Assembly (NCBI RefSeq): GCF_963576675.1
Contig: NC_088912.1
Coordinates: 57,374,395-57,438,394 of the forward strand
Origin: Euphorbia lathyris
Taxonomy: Eukaryota; Streptophyta; Magnoliopsida; Malpighiales; Euphorbiaceae
Direction of reading: 5' to 3'
Length of the DNA: 64,000 nucleotides
The translations under genes were made by a program, and so were the position numbers. Each line of letters opens with the position of its first letter. The first letter of the stretch is position 1. The notes beneath the pieces are model-generated. The model was not told the DNA's origin and made no database searches. It saw only the letters and a program-made list of their open reading frames with translations. Below are positions 42,448 through 53,919 of the stretch, piece after piece.

Positions 42448-43590
42448 TCTCCTAACGACAACAACAAGAATGGAGCTCCAGACAATCGCTCGATGAGCGA
42501 GATCCTAGCACCACACCGACACCACAACTTGGCTAGGATTGTGGCTCCCAATATCCCAGCCAACTCTTGGTGAAATCAAGTTGGGGATGATTTAGTTGAT
42601 CCAACAGTCTGGCTTGTTTAGAGGTGGGGTGCAAGAGAACCCAAATGACCATCTAGACTGGTTTTTGATGTGTGTTGACACCTCAAAGATGAACGGAGTT
42701 CCCCAAGACGCTGTTCGGTTGAAGTTGTTCCCTTTCTCATTGACGAGACAAGCTTTGGAGTGGCTATGGTCATTAGAGCTCGGGTCTATCACCACATGGA
42801 CATGCTTGGAGAAGGAGCTTTTGGCCTACTACTTTCCACCTTCTAAGATGGTGATACTAAGGAGTGAGATCACCTCATTCCACCAACCTCAGCACGAGGC
42901 GCTCCACACATCTTGGACCCGATTCAGAAAGATGCTTCGGATGTGTCCACACCATGATATTCCTAAACACACCTTAGTAAGCATCTTTCACCATGGTTTG
43001 TCGCCAACTAATCGAGCTACTATAGACTTCGCTGCACGTGGAGATCTATTTAGGAAATCAGCTAATGCGACATATGAGGTGATCAATGAGCTGGCACAGA
43101 AGACCATGCATTGACAAGATAAGAAGCTTACTGGTCCATCAAGGCAACAAGTGTTTGCCATGGAAAACCAAGAATTGAACCCTATTTATGGCGGAGTTGA
43201 GCAAGAAGATGGATGTTCTGATGGGTAAGCTAAGCCAGCCCACACCGCCTCCTTTCTATGTGCATTGTGGCAGTGACCACCAAGGTAAAGATTGCCAAGC
43301 CGGCAACCCCTTCACCGGATATGGGATGGAGAACATCAACTACATTGGGGGATAATAAAGGTATAATCAAAACCCCAATAATAAGTATAACTCCTATAAT
43401 AACAATTGGAGGAGATCTCAACACCCGAACTTGCCATATAGCAACTCTAACCAGAATGTGTTGAGGCCTTCCAGTGGGCTTGTTAATGAGCATAAGGAAT
43501 AAGGGATTGGCATACCCCCGTACCAATAAACAAGCTCAAGCTCCTACACAACCTTCTGGCTCCCAAGATGAAGTGCTGAGCTCGGGAATC
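42448..43590 (+). pseudogene. Athila-like gag of element F
   Basis: Begins near the ATG at 42470 with SEILAPHRHHNLARI, equivalent to MMEILAPHEPQNRN of element C gag, so the first about 60 codons and the 5' LTR of F are missing. Open from 42596 to 43114 with GGVQENPNDHLDWFLMCVDT, KLFPFSLTRQALEWLWSLEL and KELLAYYFPPSKMVILRSEI. A stop follows MH, then YVHCGSDHQGKDC is a zinc knuckle whose first Cys is Tyr. The Asn-rich tail is broken. To the left it abuts the unassigned minus-strand ORF at about 42440. Confidence 0.8.
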
Positions 43591-44347
43591 ACATAGTGAT
43601 TCCCATATTTCTCCCTAAATACCAAATATATATATATTAAAAAAAATTAGGGGTGAAAAAGTGTGATATTTATTCACACTTTTCACCCCCCCTCTTCACA
43701 TCCCTTCTTCATTTATTTTGCATTCTCTCTCTCTCTCTCTTCCATTTTCATCTTCTTCCTATTTCCTTCACCTTTCTCTCTCAAGAACCCAAACCTTCAA
43801 ATTTCCACCAAAATCAACATTTGAGGTATGGTTTCTTACTAATTTTTGATTTTATACATGTTTATAACTTTAGTTTTTCAATTTATGCTCTCTAAATATA
43901 GTTTTTCTGTAAAACCTAACTTTTACCATTTTTCAATTTGTACTTTCTAAATATAGTTTTTTTTATAAAACCTAACTTTAGTCTTTACATGCTTTTGTTA
44001 ATACCTTGCTAATTTGTTTCATAATAAGTGGTTCTAACATGTTTTGGTTATAATTTGTGCCTTCTGACCTTGAGTATACGCAAACCCTTGATTTTGGGTA
44101 TTTACACTTTGATTTTTTAGCTAAGTTTTTGTAATCTTGCATAAATCTAACCTATAGTGTTAAAATATGCTTGTTGGTAGTCATTGATTTGGCAATTAGT
44201 TATAACTTTGTTGTTTATGTTTTGTAAATTTCGGGCTAACCTTCAATTATTCACCGTAAATTAGGATGGTAACTGTAAATTGTGTAAATACTAAACTTTA
44301 TTGCTAACTCTTTCCAATTGGTGTTCTTCTTTTAATTTACAGTGAAT
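43591..44347 (+). other. Spacer between gag and ORF1 in element F
   Basis: No protease, RT or integrase. CTCTCTCTCTCTCT microsatellite at about 43726-43741. AT-rich sequence with ATATATATATATT at 43629. This stands where pol would be expected in a complete Athila element. Confidence 0.55.
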
Positions 44348-45527
44348 ATGGGACGAAAGAAATGAGCTTTAAAGGGAAAGGGTAAGGAAATCGCAAACGA
44401 ATGAGGTAATGTCAACCACGGGGTAGATTTTATCCATTCTTTAAGAGATAAGTAAGGTAGTGCTTTTGACTTAACTTGTAAGGAAGAAGGGGAAAAATTT
44501 AAATATTTTTCTGGTCTCCCCTGCCCCTATGCATGTTTTTGATTTAGCTTATTTAGCAACTCTAGGGGTTGATAAGGAAGTTCGAAAAGTTTTATAAATG
44601 GTTCGAACTGGCCACCAAGAAAGTGGTTGCTTATGATAGCATCACTTTAGAATTCCTGAGTACGCTAAAAAGGGATAATAAAGTTAATGGCTCAACTTAT
44701 TCATTTAGGTTAAAGGGTCAATTTTTTAAACATCAATATGAAAATTGGATAGCTTCTTATATGAGGGTAGAAAATGACACTAGCTCTCTATTTTGTTGGC
44801 CTAAACAAATGGGTCCTAATAAAGCATCGCATGAACTAACTGGGCGTGATGACTTCAATCCTAATAACTTTAGTCCCGGGTCTCTACGAGACCCAGTGCT
44901 TAATTTAATTCATAAGTTCATAGCCCATAACCTGCTTGGGGAAAAGGAGAGCAATAAAGTCAGTAAAACTGAGGTCTTTTTGTTGTGGTGTATTTTCAAG
45001 GGTCAAGTGACTAACAATATAAATGCGATTTTTACTTGCTTTAATGAAATGATAAGTAAAAAACGTAAGTACGTTGGGTTGGGCTACTTAGTGACTAATT
45101 TTGTAAAATTTTTTTAGGAAAACACATTTTTTCAAGAAAGTGGCCCACACCTACCTTCTGTTATTGGCAAAGACTTCCTTAGAAAGTCTACTTTAGAACT
45201 GTTTTGCAGAATGCTAGTCAATTAGAGGCCGAAGAAAGTAGTCAGCCCTGAAAAAGGGCCCGAAAACCACCACAACAAATAAAAGAGGAAGAAGGAGAGG
45301 AAGTAGAGGAAGAAGAAGAAAAAGAAGAATAAGCCGAAGAGCACCAAGAGGAAGAGGAAGGACCTTCGGTTCAGGACCAACTGCAATCCATGAATGCCAT
45401 AATACTCGAGATGAGAAATCTCAATTTTCAGACTTATGAGATGGTCCAACGCATGGATTAGCGCATGATAGGACTCGAGCACATAGCAGAAGATTACTGT
45501 AACCGTCATAATTTACAGTGGCCCTAG
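44348..45527 (+). pseudogene. Athila ORF1 protein of element F
   Basis: Starts ATGGGACGAAAG (44348) like the start of ORF1 in element C, with an early stop and further breaks. The central part is open from 44569 to 45117: SFRLKGQFFKHQYENW, PGSLRDPVLNLIHKFIAHNL, GEKESNKVSKTEVFLLWCIF and YVGLGYLVTNF match element C ORF1 block by block. After a frameshift near 45110 a Glu-rich stretch (45270-45360) and a coiled-coil-like tail follow to a TAG at 45525. It belongs to the Athila ORF-1 family, function unknown. It decays faster than the intact copy in C. Confidence 0.72.
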
Positions 45528-47443
45528 CCCCCGGCCAACCAGTGAGTTGTCTTCTCCATTCTAACTCTTTACATTATGTACTTTGATTTTTAAAATTGCA
45601 ATATTGGGACTTATTACAAATTCTAAATGTGAGGAGGAGGGCTAGACAAACTCCACAAATTTTTTATTTTGTTGTGTCGTGGCTAGTTTTAATTTTTCGT
45701 TATTTTTGTTGATTACATATGCACGATCTCCCCCATGCATATGTATGATTTCCCTGTTTTCACTTCTACTTTTAATCACATGTATCTGGTTTCCATGCAT
45801 GTGAATTTTTTCTCTGTTTTCGCCCTTAGTTATTTATTAGCATATGTTTAATTCCTCTGTTTTCACTCTATGTTTATCAATAATATGTGTACGATTTCCC
45901 CATGCATGTGAATGATTTCCCTGTTTTCTACTTTCTGTGTGTCAAATAAGTCCTCAAAACCCACTTCCTTCGAAGTTAAACTTCATTATTTGTCCTTGGA
46001 AATCGAACTTAACCTTGCATGCTAGCTAGTTTAAATGTAAGACACAACTCTTGTATCTGTAAAAGCATGAACTAAGATCACACTTAGACCCTACTTTGGA
46101 TAAAATGCTAAAATCATTGCTTGGGTATGATAAGTTAAGACTTGAAGGTATCTGAATTTAAACTTGAGTTTGGAAAAACCAGTAACAAAAAAATTGAACC
46201 CAACAAACTGTGAGTTAATTTAAGCCTAAGAGTGAACATCAAAAAGCTCTTTTTCTGACATTTTTATATGTAAGATTTGACTTGTGAGAGGTTATAGATT
46301 TTGCACTAAATACCGAGTTGAGTCTACATGTCTTGATTTAAAACAGTAAACGGTGAAAAAGACTCTGTAGAATTAACCCTTTTTATTTTTATTTTTGTTT
46401 TTTCTTTTTCATCAAATTTAGGAAGCCCTTTTGAGCCTAAATTTTAAAATTTTCAATTTTTCTTTCTCACCTAAACCATGGAAAACTTTCATTAAGTTTG
46501 TTTTAGCACCTTTTTGTTTATGGCATCCTTCTAAGAGCAAGTTAAAATGCTAAAAGGTAAACGAGCACACATGTTTCAATAAAAGACCAATTACTCTGTC
46601 TACACTTAAAAAAAAGGGGAAGAACATCATTTGGATTCCCCAAACACAATTATGATCGACCTTTAGTCATATAAAAAAAGAAAAAAAAAGAAAGAAAAGA
46701 AAAGAAAAGAATTTTTTTTATGCTATTTCAATAAAAAGCTCGTTCCCTTTATATTTGCTAATGTAATCTATGCCATCCTTGTTGTTTTTAGTGCTAAACT
46801 CCTAACCCAGTTTTTAACCTCTTAACCTACCTTCATCAAAAGGGCGAGCCTTGGCGCAACAGTAAACGTTGTTGTAGTGTGACCAAGAGGTCACATGTTC
46901 AAGTCTTAGGAGCAACCTCTTGCCAAATAAATTGATAGGGGAAGGCTTGCTCCCAGTACACCCTTGTGGTGGGACCCCTCCCCCGTAGTGCATCGGGCCG
47001 CCCTTTTTTTTTAACCTACCTTCACCCTTAACTACATTGCAACCCAATCTTGAGACTGTTTTTGATGTTGTTGGAGTCAAGTAGCAAAGTAGAGGTACTC
47101 GGATAAACGTGTAAACTGACCATAACTTTGAGCATGAACAAAAGTTGAGAGTAAACACTTGAGCCACCTAAACTTTTATGTGTGATTGAGTGACCACTGG
47201 TGGGGTGTTTTATTGGTTATCCTTTAAGCTCGTTTAATTAACATGTATCCTTTTCTTAGAAGTATGACCTATGTTAATTGAACTAAGGCTTTTGGACATC
47301 GTGTCTCTATTTTGTGTTTCCGAATATATGCAATTACATATGCTTGTGTTTGTGTCAGGTAGGTTTTTCTAGTTTGGCTAGTAGATTACGGGTTTAGTTT
47401 TTACGTTACTTGCGGACAAGTAAAGTTTGAGTGCGAGGAGGTT
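45528..47443 (+). other. 3' untranslated internal region of element F
   Basis: About 1.9 kb without a gene. Repeated words near 45710-45930 (GATTTCCCTGTTTTC and CATGCATGTGAAT variants) make an irregular tandem array. CCCTTTTGAGCCTAAATTTT (about 46425) and the closing AGTTTGAGTGCGAGGAGGTT tract parallel element A1. A SINE (46836-47010) is inserted. Confidence 0.55.
46836..47010 (+). mobile_element. tRNA-derived SINE (Au-like)
   Basis: About 175 bp with GAGCCTTGGCGCAACAGTAA near the start (pol III A-box region), GTTCAAGTCTTAGG (B-box-like) at about 46900, CTTGTGGTGGGACCCCTCCC in the body and a T-run end. This layout and these words agree with the widespread plant Au SINE family as I remember it. 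It is flanked by a 14-bp direct repeat, TTAACCTACCTTCA, at 46822-46835 and 47011-47024. Confidence 0.8.
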
Positions 47444-47520
47444 TGATAGGGGTCAAAAAACCTTATCTTTTGGTACGGTTTTTATAGTAGTTTTACATTA
47501 ATTCCAGTGAATAAATAGTA

Positions 47521-49090
47521 GGGAAAAGTACAAAAATAAACCTTATGGTTACACCTGTTTTCGATCGACACCCTTGAGGTTTAAAAGTTTGTAAAATGGT
47601 ACATTGAGGTTCATTCCGTTAGCAAACACATGCCAAATTGACTACAGTGTTAAAAGTCAAAGGAAAAAGAGTTAATTTAGTCCTTATATTTATTTATTTT
47701 ATAAATTAACTCCCCTTATTATCTGATTGTCACAAACAAACCCCAAAATAAAAAATAAAAATCAAATACACCATCTTCTCCATCCCTCTTTAATTTCTTT
47801 TCTTTCTCTCTCTTCTCTCTTCTCTTTGTTAATTTCTCTATCTAAAATCAATTGAATTTTCCTCTCTCTTTTGTTCTCTACGCTACCATTCATTTCCTCC
47901 TCTCAAAACTCACATAAATTCCCCCAAATTTTCCCCCAAATTTCAATTCAATCATGGGAACCTGCTTCTCTCTCACATCCTCCGTTTAGAATTCTCCTCC
48001 GACAACGGCCAAAGTATTCTCAATCAACGGCACATTCCGAGAATACAATATTCCGATCGACGTTTCATCAGTTCTCGAGGCTGAAGCTGCTTCCTCCTCT
48101 TCTTCCTCTTTCACCTCTTCTTTCTTCCTCTACAACTCAGATTTCTTAACTTAGGAAGATTACATTCCCGAATTAGATTCCAAAGTGAATGTCTATCCGA
48201 ATCAGCTATATTTCGTTCTTCCGAGATCTAAGCTTCAAAATCGCCTCACCGCTTCCGATATGGTCACTTTAGCCATCAAAGCCAGCGTCGCAATTCAGAA
48301 TATAGTGAAAAAAGATGGAAATTGGAATAGAAAAGCGAGGATTTCGCCTGTTCTTGCTCTCAATGTTCAACCAGATGTTGATGATGGTGAGTATTTGAGA
48401 TTTGTTGAGAAGAAGAAAGAATAATTCCAGCCACTGCGGCCACTCCGGCAACCATCTCCGGTGATTACGAGATCGGGATCGGTGAGGAGATTGCAAAAAT
48501 ATACATCTAGACGAGCTAAATTGGTTGTTCGGTCTTTTAGGCTTAGATTAAGTACTATTTATGAAGGGACATTGCTTAATAGTAATTAATTAAATTGATT
48601 TCTTTTGGTATCATTTGTTGCCTAATTGGTGTTTAATTATTTTATGATCATATATGTTTATAGGTTCTAAATTGAAATAGTTTAATGTTAATACAATGCA
48701 GATGGATTGAGATTTAATTAACGCGTTATGGCACAAACACTTCTAGTTTTCGTGTCCGTTTTTGTTTCATTTTTAGATTTAGAAAGAGGTGGAAATTCAA
48801 TTGATTTTAGAGAGAGAAAGAAAAGAAATGGAGAAGATGGTGTATTTGATTTTTATTTTTTATTTTGGGGGTTGTTTGTGATAATTAGATAATAAGGGGG
48901 TTAATTTATAAAATAAATAAATATAAGGACTAAATTAACTCTTTTTCCTTTGACTTTTAACACCGTTAGTCAATTTGGCCTGTGTTTGCTATCAGAATGA
49001 ACCTCAAGATACCATTTTGCAAACTTTTAAACCACAAGGGTGCTGATCGAAAGCAAGTGTAACCACAAGGTTTATTTTTGTACTTTTCCC
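47521..49090. mobile_element. Pack-MULE carrying a PADRE-domain gene
   Basis: The ends are inverted: GGGAAAAGTACAAAAATAAA on the left and the complement of TTTATTTTTGTACTTTTCCC on the right. The arms run about 310-340 bp (47521-47860 and 48785-49090) and include GTCAATTTGGC/GCCAAATTGAC and AAATCAAATACACCATCTTC with their complements. Flanks are TAAATAGTA (47512-47520) and TAAATAATA (49091-49099), a 9-bp duplication with one mismatch. The whole middle is a captured host gene. No transposase. Confidence 0.87.
47954..48589 (+). pseudogene. Captured PADRE (DUF4228) gene, full length with three in-frame stops
   Basis: One frame of 211 codons from ATG 47954 to TAA 48587, with stops only at TAG 47987, TAG 48152 and TAA 48422 and no indel. 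It starts MGTC (an N-terminal Gly-Cys as in plant acylated proteins of this family), then TTAKVFSINGTFREYNIPID, a Ser-rich insert, YFVLPRSKLQNRLTASDMVT, LAIKASVAIQ, KARISPVL, and ends SGSVRRLQKYTSRRAKLVVR, SFRLRLSTIYEG. These are the standard blocks of plant PADRE/DUF4228 proteins, which respond to pathogens and have no known biochemical activity. All three stops can be explained by single C-to-T changes (CAG, CAG, CAA). There is no intron. Confidence 0.85.
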
Positions 49091-50309
49091 TAAATAATAA
49101 TTTTCCGCATTTTATTTCACTTATTTCGCTTATTTAGTTTTTACATCCATTTCGACACTTTTATTACTTTTTATGTCTTTTATGTCATTTTTGATTGAAT
49201 AATGACAAGTTAACACGCACCTAAGCTTTCCTTTAATTATTTTTGGCTAAATTGGTTCACCAAACGTCACCATGAAATAGTTCGACACTTAATTCTAAAG
49301 TTTGGTGAATCAATTCAGCCCTTGGACTAAGGTTTTTGGAGGTTAGTTCGTTTTTTCAGGTTGAATACGGGAAGGGCAAGGTCGTCATGCATTTGTTAAC
49401 TCAGCGAGCTGAGTTGGGCCCGAGAATCAGTCTAACTCCTGAGATACGGGGATTTCATATTTTTTGTTCCCAAATTTGAATGTAACGTTAACTTTATGTT
49501 CAGAGGTCTATTTTCAGCCTATAAATAGACTTCCTTTTCAATTGTAATTTTCATCTTTTGCCTCTATAATTAGTCTTCCCATACCTTGAGAATTCATCCC
49601 AAAATCCTTCATCTACCATTGAAGCACCAAGGTTTCCTCCATCTCCAACTTCAAGGGTTCTCAAGTTCCATCCTCCAGTCCTAGAAAGATGACTGCTTTA
49701 GTCGACAAGTTCCTAAAAGGGATTTCTATCCTCATTAGTCTTTCATCTTTAATATAAGTTTCAGTATTGATTTCTCAATTGAATTACTTATTCTATCTGT
49801 TTATGCTTTTCTTAGTTGGTTTAAATCATTCAAAAGTCCAAAGATTAACTAGGTTCATATTGCGAGTCTAATTTGATTGTCTATAATCAAAGCCTATGAA
49901 ATTGACAACTTCATAGTTAATAAGACCCAAATTCCTAAACCTCAAAGCTAGCTACGGCCTGTAACAAAGGAATAACGTGCTAGGGACCCTAGAAGGATAA
50001 GTCGGTTTGATCGCCGTAGGTTTAAGCAACTCAAAATAGGTAATTGATTATATTGTTTAATTAGGTTGATTTTTATGTTATCGTATCATTCCATTCCATT
50101 GCCTAATTAATTGTTTGGCTTAAGATCACCTTAGGAATAGAATAACTTAATTATAAAACCCAATTCAACTTTCCACTGCCTAAATAACATTAGAATCCGA
50201 GTAGTTTAGTACTTGTGGTATAAATCATGTGGATTCAATACTTGCACTTGTCCAGATTATTACCTAATATCCCTTAGTGAGCCTTTGAGCATCAGCTGGG
50301 GGCGCATCA

Positions 50310-50812
50310 CTGTATCACTTAATTAATTTGGATAATGAAATATTGAGTCACTTAAAAGTGCTTTCTAGATTCACACTTCTTCCTCCTATATAGTGCTACA
50401 GTATGCGCCATGCCCTAGTTGTGCATGCTACAGTAATCAGCGGACCATTGAGGGTTAGGATACTTCGGTATAGCTAACACACATATGGTGGTTTGACTCA
50501 ATATATGTATCATTGGCTCAGAGTGGGACTTAAGCATAGATAGGCTAAGTGTCACAAAGCCCATCAAACCAAGAGTCCTCATGGAGGATTGGATAGTTCA
50601 TCCTACCAAATACTCAATGGTTGGTTAGGGAGCCCTAGTTCATCCAATTGTTGATGGATTATGGATCTTGGTCAAGACAACCAAACATATCACTAATAAT
50701 GATAAAAATTGATTATTAATTTGAACTTTGGCTTAAAGTCCTTTATATCTAACTCGAATGTAATTTTTCCACGTAGATAAACTCCACACCCGATTACATA
50801 AAAGAATACTAA
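50310..50812. other. Stretch without recognised features ahead of Copia H
   Basis: Between the end of the F LTR and the gag start of Copia H. No ORF, no primer-binding site. It may be the 5' untranslated region of H with its LTR lost. Confidence 0.35.
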
Positions 50813-53508
50813 ATGGTTGCAACAAGCAACAACTCACTCAAACCACTCCTGAAAAAGGAAAAGCTTTCAAGGACAAACTTCCTTGACTGGTCTAGGAACT
50901 TGCATATAGTTCTTAGACATATATAGTTCTTAGACACGATTCAAAGGAATATCTGTTGCATGTTGCCTTACCAACATCTTGTCTTGGCGATCAAGGCATC
51001 ACCGTCCAAATCGTGGTGCAGTATAAGCAACATGTCAAGGACAACAGAGATGTGTCGTGCATTATGCTGGGTACATGGTTCCTGATCTTCAGAAATAGTT
51101 TATGGAGTAGCATGCCTTTGAGATCATGGATCAATTCAAAAGGATGTTCTAAGATCAAGCTTGTCAATAGAGATACTTGACAACAAAGGCATTATGTAGC
51201 ACTCGTATGCAAGTTGGGACTTCTGTTAGCACTGACGTGCTAAAGTTGAAGTGCTATATTGACACATTATCAAGGCTTGGCTCACCAGTGCCTGCCGAAC
51301 TTGCAGCTGACATCATTTTGAGATCATTTCCTGAGTCCTTCAATCAGGTTATCATGCACTACCACATGTAGGGGCTTGATAAGTCTATAGTTGAATTGCA
51401 CAGTGTGTTGAAGCTTGCTCAGCAATCATTTAAAAGGAATCCTAAAGTTTTGTTGGTCAATAAGGGCAAAGTGCCTATAGGAAAGGCCAAGTCTAAGTCC
51501 AATACGAAGGCCCAAAAGGCCATGTCAAAGACGAGGAAGGCGGCAGGTCCTAAGGCTAGGTTGGCCTCAGCATATGACATATGTCATGAGTGCAATGAGA
51601 AGGGACACTAGAAAAACGCATGTCCAAAGCTAAGGGAGAAATGTAAGGGTAAAGTTTCTGGTTCAGGTATTTATGTTGTTGAAATTAATATGGTTGTTTC
51701 TACATCTTGGGTTTTAGACACTAGATGTGGTACTCACATTTGTTCAAATATGCAGCGACTAAGAAATATAAGGTTACTCGGATCTGGTGAATTTGATCTT
51801 CGAGTTGGCAATGGTGCTCCTATATAGGCCTTGGAGGCCAGAGATTATCCTTTAGAGATGCTTAGTGTATTAGTTTTAGAACTTAGTGATTGTTATTTTC
51901 TACCTGCAATGCACGGGAATATTATTTCAGTTTCTATGTTTGATATCTCAGGTTTTAATTTTAATATTGGACATGATAGAGTTTCTAGCCAATATGGAAA
52001 TATTGTTTATGGAACCACATTGCTTGAAAATGGTTTATATATCCTTGATCTAAAACGTAGTAATTCGATTTATAACATAAATGCTAAAAGGATTAAAACT
52101 AATGAATTAAATAAGACATATATCTGGCATTATCGTCTTGGCTACATAAATGAGAAACACATAACTAGGCTTCATTCTAGTGGAGTGCTAGAGTCATTTG
52201 ACATTTAGCCTTATGACATGTGTTAATCTTGTTTAAGAGGGAAGATGACTAAGGCACCTTTCACCAAAACTGGTACAAGGTCCATTGAGCTATTGGAGCT
52301 GATACACTCATATATGTGTGGTCCAATAAGCTGTAGTGCTAGATCTGGTTTTCTACAATTCGTTATTTCCATAGATGACTATAGCTGATATATGTATGTG
52401 TATCTGATGAAGCATAAGTCTGAAACTCTTTAGAGATTCAAAGACTTTAAGAACAAAGTAGAAAATCAGCTTGGCAAGAAAGTAAAAGTGGTCTGGTCTA
52501 ATAGAGGGGTGAATACTTGAGCCAATAGTTTGACTCATTCTTGAGGGAGTGTGGGATTGTATCCCAACTCACTCCTCTTGGTACACCCCAATGGAATGGA
52601 GTGTCAGAAAGGAGGAACATGACTTTGCTTGACATGGTCCGTTCAATCATGAGTTATGCTTCTCTCCATATCTCCTTTTAGGGATATGCTTTGGAAACTG
52701 CTGCTCACATAATTAACAATACATCGAGTAAGGAAGTTGAAGGAACACCATATGATATCACACTTCTTGTAAACATCACTTCCAATGACCTGAGATCACA
52801 AAGAATGTTAGAAAATGGGGCCAGAGTTTCAGCGAACCCTCACTGGTACTAAACTCATAAAATATTAGAGATAATATCTAGCTAACAAGTAACAAGGAAT
52901 GAAGTAATAGATATAGTTGAAGTAAGATACTTGAATTGTAGATGTCTCTGCTATTTATAGATGAAAATAAAGTGTACATGGACACGTGGCAACACCTGAT
53001 AGGTCACCCTATCTTTCCGTGCTGCAATATATCTTAATGTGGGGAGCATGCTTTTGGAATCCAGCGTGCTCATTGGTTAAAATGTTTCCTTAAGCAGCTC
53101 CCGAAGATAATCCTTCAAATGTGAGGTGGCTGAAGCCATGACTTCGGCCAAGAATAACGCAGTAATAGGCTTTGGTGGAATTGGGTCCATTTGATGACTT
53201 CGGATCATGGTCGGGGCCTGACTGCCAAAAGCCCAATTAACTTAGTACCGTATAAACATATAAATTATGGATGGGCCAAAAACCTAATGTTTCCTTCATA
53301 AAAATTTGGGGTTGTGATGCACAAGTCAAGAAATTGATAAGTGGCAAAGTTGAGTCCAGATCTATCAAATGTCAGTTCGTGGGTTACTCTAAGGAAAGTA
53401 AGGGTTATTACTTCTACATTTCAGCTAAGAATAAAACATTTGCCTCTAGGAATGCAGTCTTTTTGGAGAAGGAATTCCTTTCCAAAGAAGACAGTGGGAG
53501 CAATATTG
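50813..53508 (+). pseudogene. Copia element H: gag, protease and integrase remnants
   Basis: Gag begins at ATG 50813 (MVATSNNSLKPLLKKEKLSR, NFLDWSRNLHIVLRH). A small duplication (CATATAGTTCTTAGA) then breaks it. Open pieces follow: 51177-51371 (LKLKCYIDTLSRLGSPVPAE), and 51396-51611 with the zinc knuckle CHECNEKGH. Then comes a protease-like WVLDTRCGTHICSN, in which the DTG/DSG site reads DTR. 51831-52208 holds the pre-integrase domain (YIWHYRLGYINEKHITRLHS). Integrase pieces such as FVISIDDYS and VHPNGMECQKGG are broken by stops. The integrase end (WGCDAQVKKLISGKVESRSI, FVGYSKESKGYYFY) resumes at 53271 after a solo LTR. RT and RNase H are absent; element K' starts at 53509. Confidence 0.78.
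52763..53253 (-). repeat. Solo LTR of the element M family, inside Copia H integrase
   Basis: It interrupts the integrase between ...ACACCATA and ...TATAAATTATGGATGGGCC, where the protein would read through as PY.LWMG. On the minus strand it runs TGTTTATACGGTAC... to ...GTGATATCA and contains CTATAAATAG (TATA box) and GGGTTCGC, as in the LTR at 60907-61433. GATAGGGTGACCTATCAG and CCACGTGT are shared with that LTR. The exact borders and target duplication (CCATA/ACATA?) are uncertain by a few bases. Confidence 0.65.
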
Positions 53509-53919
53509 TGTTGAAACACAATTTCTAAGAGTTTTTTATTCTGACAAAAGGAAATTAGATCCCCAAAAATATTCAAATCAAAAGAATCAAACTAAAATTG
53601 ATTTAAGCTAACTATGTTTGTAAATGTCTTAATACATAAGCTTTAAATCAATAAAAAGGAAAAAGGACTTAGAATGCACAAAGGCCCAAAGGCTGAACTT
53701 CTAGAACCAAAAGGAAGAAGCTCAAAGGGCCCAAAAGCAATAGAAACGGACAGTTGGCGTTTATCCTGTCACATCATGCATATTCCCCAAACTAGCAACA
53801 AGGACAAGCTATAGAAACCATGTTCCCTCAACGTCTCTATGGGCATGCCTAAATTAGAAAGTTGACAGACTGCACGTCTGGTGAATCAAAAGCGCGGCTC
53901 AAGACAAAAGAGTCCATCC
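53509..53919 (+). repeat. Truncated LTR of the Copia K family (K')
   Basis: Starts TGTTGAAACACAATTTCT and matches the first about 410 bp of the K LTR at 53920, with scattered differences. It ends at GAGTCCATCC exactly where the full K LTR begins, so K seems to have inserted into this older copy. On the left it abuts the broken integrase of H. Confidence 0.75.

Larger units (their letters stand above)
47444..50309 (+). repeat. 3' LTR of Athila-like element F, carrying a Pack-MULE
   Basis: Starts TGATAGGGGTCAAAAAACC after a purine tract and ends GGGGGCGCATCA. Its last 150 bp resemble the end of the C LTR (GAGTAGTTTAGTACTTGT, GTGGATTCAATAC). TATA box CTATAAATAG at 49519-49528. Without the Pack-MULE it is about 1.29 kb. 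No paired GC-rich dyads like those of A1 and C are seen in this LTR. Confidence 0.7.

Noticed and set aside
45222..45509. Minus-strand open stretch with poly-Phe/Leu
   Set aside because: Shadow of the Glu-rich (GAA/GAG) part of the element F ORF1 gene on the plus strand.
46814..47167. Minus-strand open stretch of 117 codons
   Set aside because: It is mostly the antisense of the SINE at 46836-47010, with no protein similarity.
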